Part shown: positions 1-7,706 of the stretch, in pieces
How the letters are laid out: every line of letters starts with the position of its first letter
How positions within the stretch are numbered: position 1 is the first letter of the stretch
NCBI GenBank assembly: GCA_026989655.1
Contig: JALSIX010000027.1
Coordinates: 1 to 64,000 of the forward strand
Direction: 5' to 3'
Length of the DNA stretch: 64,000 nt
Source: Caldilineaceae bacterium
Lineage (GTDB): Bacteria > Chloroflexota > Anaerolineae > Caldilineales > Caldilineaceae
Program-made: the position numbers and the translations under genes
Notes under the pieces: model-generated
The model's input: only the letters and a program-made list of their open reading frames with translations
Told to the model about the DNA's origin: nothing
The model's database searches: none

Positions 1-135
1 CCACCTTCACGCCCACACCGGTGACACCCACGCCGACGGCCACACCCACCTTCACGCCCACACCGGTGACACCCACGCCGACGGCCACGCCTACCTTCAC
101 GCCCACACCGGTGACGCCCACGCCGAGCCCTCAGC
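1..135 (+). repeat. three tandem 45-bp coding repeats
   Basis: Three almost identical 45-bp units begin at bases 1, 46 and 91 and encode a 15-residue Thr/Pro unit (TFTPTPVTPTPTATP). Near identity at the DNA level indicates recent tandem duplication, so copy number may vary between strains. The array probably continues left of the window. Confidence 0.9.
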
Positions 136-1652
136 CGGGCATCGGGGTCAGCAAGCGGGTCACCGATCCGGCCAACGGAGTGGTCCCGCCCGGAGGCCTG
201 GTGGTCTTCACCATCCGGGTGGAGAACACCGGCAACACCACGCTGGTCCAGATCCCGCTCTTCGACCGCTACGAGGCGAACATCCTGGAGTTCGTGAGCA
301 CCAACATCAGCGCTCCCCAGGTGACGGTGAGCGGAGACGACGGAACGCTGTTCTGGCCCGACATCACGGTGGATCTGGGCGATCTGGCTCCGGGCGCTGC
401 GGTGGAGTTCCAGGTCACCTTCCGAATGATCCAGGCACAGACCACCACCAATGTCGCGGAGACGGGCGAGGCCATCGACGAGTTCGGCAACCGGGTGCCG
501 CCGGCCACCGGGCAGAGCAGCGTCACCGTACAGCCCGCGCCCACGCCGGGGCCCATCTATCTGCCCATTCTGCAGAAACCGGTGCCGCCTACGCCCACAC
601 CCACGCCGGTGCCGCCTACGCCGACGCCCACACCCACACCGGTGACGCCCACCCCCACGCCCATCGGGCCCGGGGGCGAGGGCGAGCTCGACTGTCCGCC
701 CGGGGGCTGCACCGTGGAGGGCTTGGTCCACCCGAAGGGCATCGCGGTGCACACCCGGCTGCAACAGGTCTACATCGCCAGCCGGGACACGAACACCCTG
801 ATCCGCTTCGATCCCCGCCGCAACCAGGTGGTGGCCACCGCGCCCACCGGCAGTGAACCCTGGGACGTGGTGGTGAACGAGCGGACGGACGAGGTCTGGG
901 TGAGCAACTTCGCCAGCGGCGATGTGTGGGTCTACGACGCGCGGACCCTGGCCGTGAAGCACCGCATCCCCACGGCTCCCAACCCGGCCCTGATGGAGAT
1001 CTTCCCGGATCTCAACACCGTGGCCGTGGTGGTGCGCTCCATCAACGGGGTGGCCATCATCCGGGACTACGGGGTGGTCCAATATCTGGGGACCGGGGGC
1101 CGGGGCGCGTACGGCATCGCAGCCGATCCGGTGAACGACCAGTTGATGGTGAGCAACCGGGACACCGGCAACCTGTGGATCCACTACCTGGACCGGAGCA
1201 CCGGGATCTGGAGGACGAGCACCACGGAGCTCAAGTTCGGCGATGGCCACGAGCGGACCGTCCCCTTTGAGGTGGCCTACAATCCGGCCAATCGCAAGCT
1301 CTATGTGGTCTACATCGCCAACAACGGCCGGTGGTACGTGGACATCTTCCAGAAGGATTCCCTGAGCTCGGTACGCAAGCTGGCCCAGGTGGCCGTGGGC
1401 GATGGAGGCCCTGCCACCAGCCCCGATGTGGGCGGCACGGGGTTGGACGTGAACCCCAACACCGGCAATGTGTTCGTGGCCAACACCGCGGACGGCACGG
1501 TAAGTGTCCTCAGCGGCACCATCGACCGGGTGGTGGCCACGGTGGTCGTGGGCCCGGATCCGTTCGAGCTCGCGGTCAACTCGGCGACCAATCGGGTGTA
1601 CGTGCTGTTGCGGGTGGTCAACCGCCTGGTCAAACTGGTGGACATCTACTGA
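1..1652 (+). CDS. secreted DUF11-like / YVTN beta-propeller protein, 5' truncated
   Basis: The frame is open from the first bases of the window, so the start codon and signal peptide lie to the left. The visible part begins with Thr-Pro-rich repeats. A DUF11-like domain follows, about 120 residues with the phrases KRVTDPANG and IRVENTGNT, typical of extracellular stalk domains. A second Thr/Pro linker (bases about 580-665) leads to a C-terminal propeller of YVTN/NHL type, with repeated blades such as VYIASRDTNTLIRFDP and NVFVANTADGTVSVLSG. The likely role is an exported or surface-bound structural or ligand-binding protein; no catalytic motif is visible. The gene converges on the subtilisin-like protease, with a palindrome between them. 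Architecture is clear, function unknown. Confidence 0.85.
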   Translation, partial: TFTPTPVTPTPTATPTFTPTPVTPTPTATPTFTPTPVTPTPSPQPGIGVSKRVTDPANGVVPPGGLVVFTIRVENTGNTTLVQIPLFDRYEANILEFVSTNISAPQVTVSGDDGTLFWPDITVDLGDLAPGAAVEFQVTFRMIQAQTTTNVAETGEAIDEFGNRVPPATGQSSVTVQPAPTPGPIYLPILQKPVPPTPTPTPVPPTPTPTPTPVTPTPTPIGPGGEGELDCPPGGCTVEGLVHPKGIAVHTRLQQVYIASRDTNTLIRFDPRRNQVVATAPTGSEPWDVVVNERTDEVWVSNFASGDVWVYDARTLAVKHRIPTAPNPALMEIFPDLNTVAVVVRSINGVAIIRDYGVVQYLGTGGRGAYGIAADPVNDQLMVSNRDTGNLWIHYLDRSTGIWRTSTTELKFGDGHERTVPFEVAYNPANRKLYVVYIANNGRWYVDIFQKDSLSSVRKLAQVAVGDGGPATSPDVGGTGLDVNPNTGNVFVANTADGTVSVLSGTIDRVVATVVVGPDPFELAVNSATNRVYVLLRVVNRLVKLVDIY

Positions 1653-1676
1653 GCCCTGCCAACCGAGTGGGATAGA

Positions 1677-1716
1677 CGCGAGGGCGGGCCCGGGAATTCC
1701 CGGGCCCGCCCTCGCG
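1677..1716. terminator. 40-bp perfect palindrome between convergent genes
   Basis: The arms 1677-1696 and 1697-1716 are exact reverse complements with no spacer, centred on GAATTC. A short TTT follows on the plus strand. It lies 24 bp after the stop of the propeller gene and 32 bp before the stop of the opposing protease gene. A bidirectional transcription terminator is the simplest reading. Confidence 0.7.
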
Positions 1717-1748
1717 TTTCTCGCCCTGGGCGTTCACCCCCGGATCCG

Positions 1749-4403
1749 CTAAGGGCTGTTCGCCACCATGGGCAAATGGAGTCGAAAACGGGCCCAGACC
1801 GGGATGAAGCGGGCGTAGATCTCCGGGGCGGTGATCCCTGTCCGGTAGTCCGTCCACACCACCACGGTGTTGCCCTGCCGATCCAGGGCCACTCGAGGCT
1901 CGGCCTGCTGGGCGTCGCCGGGATCCTGGTTGACCCGGACGTTGGCCGACCAGCGGTCGCTGTCCAGGGCCAGCCACGCCGCGTAGATGTCCCCATCGCC
2001 GTTGCGCCCGTCCTCCCAGGCCACCACAGCGCCCCCAGCCCCTGCGCTCAGGTGGGGGCGGGTCTGGGGCGCGTCGCCCGGGTCGTCGTTGATCCGTCGA
2101 GGCTCGGACCACCGGCCATCCGGCAACCGATGCACGGCATAGAGATCCGGGTGTTGTCCGGCGCCGCGCACGTCCTCCCAGACCACCAGCACGCGACCAC
2201 GGCCGTCCACCCCGATCTGGGGCGCCCGGGCCTCGTGTCCGGGCGAGCTGGAGGCCACCGCAACCGGAGCCGTCCAATCCCCCTCCACGCCGAGCCGATA
2301 GGAGACCAGGACCGCGCTGGCCTGGGACTCCCGTTCCACCCAGACCGCGTACACGGTCTCTCCATCCGCCGCGAGGTCCGGCTCCTGCTGGGCCCGGGAG
2401 GGCAGCTCGGTGAGAGGCCGCGGGGCATCCCAGCTCTCCGCCCCGGCCCGTCGCTGGCTCCAGTAGAGCACGGTTCGCCGTTCGCCCTCGGACACAGGCC
2501 GCTCCTCCACCCAGACGGCCACCAGGGTGCCGCGGGCCGTGGCGGCCAGGGCCGGGTCTGTCTGCGGAATGGGCTGGGCGGGATCCCGGCTGACCGGCAC
2601 CGCGTTGCCCCAGGCCGTACGGACCATGGCGGCCTGGGCGAAGAGGACATCCGGATCACCGGTCTCGTCCTCGGTCTGCCACAGCAGCCCTACCTGTCCG
2701 GAGGGCAGGAGGGCCAGGCTTGCCTTCCCCAGGAAGGTGGTGGCGGAGAGCTGTTGGCTGGCCTGGACCGGGATGTTGGCGCCCCACTGCGAGGCGGTGG
2801 AGGCCAACACCGCGCTGTACAGGATGTCCGCGCCGGCCCGGCGGTCCACCCACACGGCCATGGTGTCTCCGGCCGGGCTGCCGGCCAGGGCGGCCCGATG
2901 CTGTGCCCCGGCAACCACGCTGTTCACCCGAGTGTCTGCCACGGCGCGAGGAGGGGGCGTAGGGGTAGGGGTGGGCGACGGGGTAAAGGTGGGCGTGGCG
3001 GTGGGGGAAGGGGTGGGCGTTGGGGTGGGCGATCCTTCGGGAACGGGGGTTGGCGAGGGGCTCGCCGCGGGCGTGGCAGTGGCCGCACCGCCCTGGGCGA
3101 GCTCCACCGCGGCCCGGACGTCCAGGCGACCATATCCGGAGAACGCATCCCACCCCGGCTCCTGGACATCCTGTGCGCTGTCGAGCAGGATCCGCCGGAC
3201 ATCGCCTGGAGTCAGGCCGGGATCGACGCTCAGGAGCAGGGCAGCCGCCCCGGCCACATGGGGCGCGGCCTGGCTGGTGCCGGCCAGCCAGGCATAGGCG
3301 GCGCCGGAATCCCGCAGATACGCCCCGGTGATCCAGTGTCGGGGGTCGGCATCGTCCCCGCCTGTGGGATCCCCACCCGGCGCGGCCAGGTCCACATAGG
3401 TGCCGCTGTTGGAGTAGGATGCGTGGCCATCCTGGTCGTCCACCGCGGCCACGGCCAGGACCGGTTCCAGGGCCGCGGGGTAGGTGATCGGATTGCCCTG
3501 GGCGTATTCGTTGCCGGTGGCCGCGACGATCACCGCGCCCTGGCGGGAGGCGGTGTCCACCGCCTCCCGGAGCAGATCCGAGGCATGGGGTCCCCCCAGG
3601 CTCAGGTTGAGCACCCGGGCGCCGTTCTCCACGGCCCACCGGATGCCTGCGGCGATGGAGACGCTGGTGCCCGTGCCGGTGGCGTCCAGGGCTTTGATGG
3701 GCATCAGCCGGGCGGCCCAGGCCACCCCCGCGATCCCCTGGCCGTTGTGGGTGGCCGCGGCCGCGACACTGGCCACATGGGTGCCATGGCCGTTGTCGTC
3801 CTGGGGATCCGGGTCGTCCCCGATGAAATCGTATCCGGGCACCAGTTTCGAGGCCAGATCCGGGTGCCCCAGGTCCACACCGGTGTCCACCACCGCGATC
3901 ACCACCTCGGCCCTGCCGGGGGTCACCTCCCAGGCCCTGTCCGCCCGGATGTGGGGCAGGTTCCACTGGTAGCGGGGATAGAGGGGATCGTTCGGCGTCA
4001 GGGCCGTGCCGATGGCCCGGTACCGGTACTCGGGCTCCGCGTAGCGCACGCCCGGGATCCGGGCCAGTCGCCGGGCCTCCGCGACCTCCTGGCCCTGGGG
4101 AACTCGAAGCCGGTAGAGTCCTGCCAGGCCCGGGATCGCCACCGGCCGGAGCGCGTCCATGCCGACGCCCAGCCGGGCCGCCATGCTCCGGGGCAGGGTG
4201 GAGGCCCCCTCCCAGCGCAGGATCACGGCCCCGGGAACCCACATGGGGTCCGCGAAGGGCTGGGCCGTGCCGCGGACGGGCTGGGGCGGCGCACCGAGAT
4301 CGGCCTGGATGGGAAACCCGGAGATGGCCAGGAGGGCCAGGGCCATGCACAGGCCCCAGAGCCCGGCGCGGATCCAGCGAACGGGGAAGGGGCTGGAGGT
4401 CAC
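1749..4403 (-). CDS. secreted subtilisin-like (S8) serine protease with Thr/Pro linker and C-terminal propeller
   Basis: An 884-residue exported protease. The GTG start at 4403 is chosen because GAGGAG precedes it by about 9 bases and it gives a compact signal peptide; ATG starts at 4445 and 4517 are possible but would bury that signal peptide. After a prodomain of about 120 residues come the S8 motifs in D-H-S order: Asp173 (VVDTGVDLGHPDL), His206 (DDNGHGTHVAS) and Ser377 (AGTSQAAPHVAGA). A Ser/Thr/Pro linker follows, rich in TPTP units, then about 370 residues of repeated VAVWVDRRAG/VVAWEDGRNG units resembling BNR or TolB-like propeller blades. It probably acts outside the cell on peptides, with the propeller for attachment or substrate contact. 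The catalytic assignment is firm; the substrate is unknown. Confidence 0.93.
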   Translation of the reverse strand: MTSSPFPVRWIRAGLWGLCMALALLAISGFPIQADLGAPPQPVRGTAQPFADPMWVPGAVILRWEGASTLPRSMAARLGVGMDALRPVAIPGLAGLYRLRVPQGQEVAEARRLARIPGVRYAEPEYRYRAIGTALTPNDPLYPRYQWNLPHIRADRAWEVTPGRAEVVIAVVDTGVDLGHPDLASKLVPGYDFIGDDPDPQDDNGHGTHVASVAAAATHNGQGIAGVAWAARLMPIKALDATGTGTSVSIAAGIRWAVENGARVLNLSLGGPHASDLLREAVDTASRQGAVIVAATGNEYAQGNPITYPAALEPVLAVAAVDDQDGHASYSNSGTYVDLAAPGGDPTGGDDADPRHWITGAYLRDSGAAYAWLAGTSQAAPHVAGAAALLLSVDPGLTPGDVRRILLDSAQDVQEPGWDAFSGYGRLDVRAAVELAQGGAATATPAASPSPTPVPEGSPTPTPTPSPTATPTFTPSPTPTPTPPPRAVADTRVNSVVAGAQHRAALAGSPAGDTMAVWVDRRAGADILYSAVLASTASQWGANIPVQASQQLSATTFLGKASLALLPSGQVGLLWQTEDETGDPDVLFAQAAMVRTAWGNAVPVSRDPAQPIPQTDPALAATARGTLVAVWVEERPVSEGERRTVLYWSQRRAGAESWDAPRPLTELPSRAQQEPDLAADGETVYAVWVERESQASAVLVSYRLGVEGDWTAPVAVASSSPGHEARAPQIGVDGRGRVLVVWEDVRGAGQHPDLYAVHRLPDGRWSEPRRINDDPGDAPQTRPHLSAGAGGAVVAWEDGRNGDGDIYAAWLALDSDRWSANVRVNQDPGDAQQAEPRVALDRQGNTVVVWTDYRTGITAPEIYARFIPVWARFRLHLPMVANSP

Positions 4404-4542
4404 AGGGACGTTCTCCTCAAAGGAAGCGACACGGACATCCGACATGCCCAGGGCAGAGGGCCATCCATTGGGCCATCGGGTCCGGTGGAACCGGTGGAAA
4501 TGGGGGAAATCGCCCATATGGCGGACCTCCGCGTCCGGACAT

Positions 4543-5040
4543 TCAGGGTTCCCGATCCGCGGCCTCCTCCGGGTCGCCGGCTTCGAGCTGGGCGATGAAG
4601 CGCACCAGGTCGGCCCGGGTCAGGATGCCCACCAGCCGGTTCTGGGCGTCCACCACGGGCAGGGCATTGTGGCCGGGCCGCATCATGAGCTTGGCCGCCT
4701 CTTCGATGGAGGCATCGGGGTGGATGGTTCGGGGCTGGGCCGTCATGAGCTGGGCCGCGTTGACGGCCAGGATATGGCGCACATGGTCCTTCCAACGAGT
4801 GTAGTCGCTCAGGCGGAGAGGGATCAATCCCCACAGGAGGGGATAGTAGGCAGGGGCATCGGGCGGCGCGTGTCGGGCCACCAGATCCGCCTCGGTGACG
4901 ATGCCCATCAGATGCCCGGCCGAATCCACCACGGGCAGGGAACTGATGGCATGGGCCACCATGCGCCGGGCGATCTCCTGGATGGATGTGTCCGGGTGGA
5001 CGACGATCACTTCCTGGGTCATCAGGTCATGGACGTGCAC
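4543..5040 (-). CDS. CBS-domain pair protein
   Basis: A 165-residue protein made almost entirely of two CBS motifs (a Bateman module), each with the pattern DLMTQEVIVVHPDTSIQEIA followed by SLPVVDSAGHLMGIVTEADL. Such modules bind adenine nucleotides and usually regulate a partner; no effector domain is fused here. The GTG start at 5040 has AGGAGG six bases upstream. Longer frames would run through the tRNA terminator at 5115-5141, so they are rejected. The gene follows the tRNA operon on the same strand but beyond its terminator. Confidence 0.9.
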   Translation of the reverse strand: MHVHDLMTQEVIVVHPDTSIQEIARRMVAHAISSLPVVDSAGHLMGIVTEADLVARHAPPDAPAYYPLLWGLIPLRLSDYTRWKDHVRHILAVNAAQLMTAQPRTIHPDASIEEAAKLMMRPGHNALPVVDAQNRLVGILTRADLVRFIAQLEAGDPEEAADREP

Positions 5041-5114
5041 AGCGTACCTCCTGGGTAGGCTGGATGGTGGATGGAGGGCCTGGTTCGAACCGCCCACGGG
5101 GACCAGGGCCGGAC

Positions 5115-5141
5115 AAACAAAAAGGCCCACACCTGTGGGCC
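5115..5141 (-). terminator. intrinsic terminator of the tRNA operon
   Basis: On the minus strand GGCCCAC, a 4-base loop and GTGGGCC are followed by TTTTTGTTT. This is a textbook intrinsic terminator 17 bases beyond the 3' end of tRNA-Met. It separates the tRNA genes from the CBS gene. Confidence 0.9.
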
Positions 5142-5156
5142 ACTCCGCGGATCGAG

Positions 5157-5229
<73 letters not shown>

Positions 5230-5273
5230 GGAGAGAACGGAGCCGGGAGGAGCGAGCCTCCCGGCTGACGAGG

Positions 5274-5344
5274 AGCGGGTAGCGGGAATCGAACCCGCGT
5301 AACCTGCTTGGAAGGCAGGTGCTCTGCCACTGAGCTATACCCGC
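5274..5344 (-). tRNA. tRNA-Gly (TCC)
   Basis: Acceptor stem GCGGGTA/TACCCGC, anticodon stem CCTGC/GCAGG around the loop CTTCCAA, so the anticodon is TCC (glycine). The T arm is GCGGG-TTCGATT-CCCGC. CCA is not fully encoded. It is the middle gene of a three-tRNA operon. Confidence 0.95.
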
Positions 5345-5345
5345 C

Positions 5346-5422
<77 letters not shown>

Positions 5423-5434
5423 CCCGCGCCCTCC

Positions 5435-5463
5435 ATTGTAGCCAAAAGTGGCCCTGGGGTCAA
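5435..5463 (-). promoter_or_regulatory. sigma70-type promoter of the tRNA operon
   Basis: On the minus strand, TTGACC (5458-5463) and TACAAT (5435-5440) are separated by 17 bp. Initiation would fall near 5428, just before tRNA-Pro. Confidence 0.85.
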
Positions 5464-5491
5464 AACTCCCGGAGGCCTGCCGGGGTTCCAC

Positions 5492-7207
5492 TCAGGGCAC
5501 CCAGGTGAGACGATGCTCCATCCAGTTGGGCAGCTCTCCCCGCACGGGCGCCAGGAGCTGAGGAGCCCCCCCCGTGGCCGGCACCACCCAGAGGCCCCAC
5601 CGGCCGTCCCGGTTGCTGAGAAAGGCCACCCGCTGTCCGTCGGGGCTCACGGCAGGAAGGCCGTCGATCCCCGGGTTCTGGGTCAACCGGGTCACCTGAC
5701 CGGTGTCCACCGATACCCGGTAGATCTCCCAGTCGTCGTCCCGCTCCGCGCTCATGAAGTAGACGAAGCGCCCATCCGGGGACCAGGCCGGACGGGCATC
5801 GCCCGGCACCTGGGTGAGAGGCGCGCGGCCGGTGCCTCGGCTGTCCATGAGCCAGAGCCCACAGCGGTTGCCCCGCTCGTCGCACCCCCGGAAGGCGATC
5901 CGGTCGTCCACCGGGTTCCACGCGGGATCCGTGCCGAACCCCAGGCTGGCGCCGTTGTCCTGGCCATCGGCCCAGGCCACGTAGATCCGCCAGCGCCGGT
6001 CCCCTTCCCGGTTGCTGGCGAAGACCAGGCGATTCCCCTCGGGATTCCAACTGGGCAGCATGTCCTCCGCGAAGACGGTGAAGCGGAGCCGCAGCCCACT
6101 GGCCGGATCGAAGCCCGAGAGGCCCCGCTGGTCCCCGCGCATGTTCCGAAAGACCAGGCGCTGGCCGTCGGGCCGCAGGTGGGGGTTCATGCCGTCCTCC
6201 ACCAGGACCACCGGACGGACGCTGGCCGTCACCGGCTGGGCCAGGATCCGATAGCGGCCGTCCACGGGATCCCGCACGTCGTAGAGGATCCGGCCGGTGC
6301 CCATGCCCATGGGAGCCTCGCCCGTGGGGGCGTCGGCGGTCGGGGCCGCCGCGGTCCCGCTCTGCTGGCAGAGAGTGTTCAGCTCCGCGTGGCGGGACGC
6401 GAGCTCCGGGGTGCTCTGGACGGCCATCGCGGCCGCGTACTGGGCAGCGGCCTCACACCATCGCCCCTGACGGTCCAGGCTTTCGCCGTACTCCACGTGG
6501 GCCTGTTGCAGCCGCCGGCGCACATCCCGATAGCCCGGATCCTGGGCGTACAGCTCTTCCAGCAGCGCGATGGCCTTGGGCCAGTCCGCGTACCAATAGG
6601 TCAGCGCGTCCAGGTAGGTCGCGGCCATGTCCCGGACGGTTCGGATCTCGGCCAGGTCGGGATCCAGGGCCAGCGCCCTGTCCAGGTACTGGACGGCTTC
6701 CTCCAGGCGGCCCGCGTTGTGCCGCTCCATTCCCAGGGTCAGGTAGGCGGTGAGAAGCATCTCCCGTACCTGCTCGGCCTGGAACGCCGGATCGGCCAAC
6801 TGGATCTCCCGCAGCCGCTGGATGGCCTCCGCCCAACGTCCTCCTTGCACCAGGGCCTGGGCTTCCTGCCAGAGCTCGTCCACAGGGCTGGTAGGGGTGG
6901 GCGCGGGCGGGATGGGGGAAGGTGTGGGAGGGCTGGCGGCCATGGCCAGGGCCTGGTCCAACCCCTGGATGGCCGCGGGGTTTCCCGGTTCCAGGAGGAG
7001 CACCTGGCGGTATTCCTCGATGGCAGCCCGACCGTTGCCCTGGGCCAGATAGTCCTCGGCCCGTTGGAGATGCATGGCGATCTGCTGGCGGGCCTGGGCC
7101 CTGGCCTGGCGGAGCCCGGCCTGGTACCCTCGGATTGCGCCGAAGGCCACGATCAGAACAGCCAACAGGGTAGCGAGCCCCACCAGGATCCAGAAGAACC
7201 GGGGCAT
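5492..7207 (-). CDS. membrane-anchored TPR / TolB-like (PD40) propeller protein
   Basis: A 571-residue protein. The ATG at 7207 has GGAGA eight bases upstream and puts a membrane segment (FFWILVGLATLLAVLIVAFG) right at the N terminus; two earlier in-frame ATGs lack good ribosome sites. A helical part with TPR-like units (RAEDYLAQGNGRAAIEEYRQVL and later repeats) covers roughly residues 45-270. The C-terminal 250 residues repeat PD40 blades such as PSWNPEGNRLVFASNREG and PAWSPDGRFVYFMS, as in TolB. It probably faces outward and scaffolds protein contacts. No enzymatic motif is visible. It is transcribed away from the chemoreceptor gene. Confidence 0.88.
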   Translation of the reverse strand: MPRFFWILVGLATLLAVLIVAFGAIRGYQAGLRQARAQARQQIAMHLQRAEDYLAQGNGRAAIEEYRQVLLLEPGNPAAIQGLDQALAMAASPPTPSPIPPAPTPTSPVDELWQEAQALVQGGRWAEAIQRLREIQLADPAFQAEQVREMLLTAYLTLGMERHNAGRLEEAVQYLDRALALDPDLAEIRTVRDMAATYLDALTYWYADWPKAIALLEELYAQDPGYRDVRRRLQQAHVEYGESLDRQGRWCEAAAQYAAAMAVQSTPELASRHAELNTLCQQSGTAAAPTADAPTGEAPMGMGTGRILYDVRDPVDGRYRILAQPVTASVRPVVLVEDGMNPHLRPDGQRLVFRNMRGDQRGLSGFDPASGLRLRFTVFAEDMLPSWNPEGNRLVFASNREGDRRWRIYVAWADGQDNGASLGFGTDPAWNPVDDRIAFRGCDERGNRCGLWLMDSRGTGRAPLTQVPGDARPAWSPDGRFVYFMSAERDDDWEIYRVSVDTGQVTRLTQNPGIDGLPAVSPDGQRVAFLSNRDGRWGLWVVPATGGAPQLLAPVRGELPNWMEHRLTWVP

Positions 7208-7334
7208 ATGGTCCGTCTCCAGAGGATCCAGAGGGGCCATGGGGGCGCCTCGGGGCATTCTCCTCGCCTCGTGTCCGCGCTGGGGCGTCCTCGGGCCTTC
7301 AGGGCTCTTGGGCGCTCACCTCTCCACCGCCTCC

Positions 7335-7363
7335 ATTATACTGCCCCGGAATGGAGGGGAAAA
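7335..7363 (-). promoter_or_regulatory. probable promoter of the TPR/TolB-like gene
   Basis: A perfect TATAAT (7335-7340, minus strand) has a weak -35 candidate, TTTTCC, 17 bp upstream at 7358-7363. The leader would be about 120 nt. Confidence 0.5.
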
Positions 7364-7706
7364 ACCGCGGAGGTCCCCAAGGTCCCCTGCCATCGCCGGC
7401 ACGGCGCGGGCCCTATCCAGGCAGCCGGCGGGCCCACCACCGCCCGAACGTCCTTCCCCCTCTGGAGGGCGGGATGGACGCCCCTTGGCTCGACCGAGGC
7501 GAAGGCCAGGCGGATCGCCGCGCAGGAGCGGGCCAGAGTCGGGCGTACCGCTGGGCGATCCGGCCGTCGGCCCCCTGGATTCTGCGACGGATTCCCTATA
7601 CGCTTCCGGCACGAGGCCGTCGAAGATATAAAGATAGCACGAGCCGGGGTCCGCTGCCCCGGTGCGTCCATATCTGCCATGTGTGCCGCGAGGACGGACA
7701 GGAACC
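7364..7706. other. intergenic region between divergent genes
   Basis: These 343 bases separate the TPR/TolB-like gene from the chemoreceptor gene. No convincing coding frame is present. An AT-rich patch near 7621-7640 (TATAAA at 7627-7632) is the only plausible plus-strand promoter for the chemoreceptor, but it lacks a clear -35. No repeats or hairpins stood out. Confidence 0.6.

Noticed and set aside
1-135. Short direct repeats as a CRISPR array
   Set aside because: Units are contiguous, without unique spacers, and encode an in-frame Thr/Pro repeat.
5041-5130. N-terminal extension of the CBS protein to 5130
   Set aside because: The extension would translate the T-run and part of the stem of the tRNA terminator, while the GTG at 5040 has AGGAGG at ideal distance.
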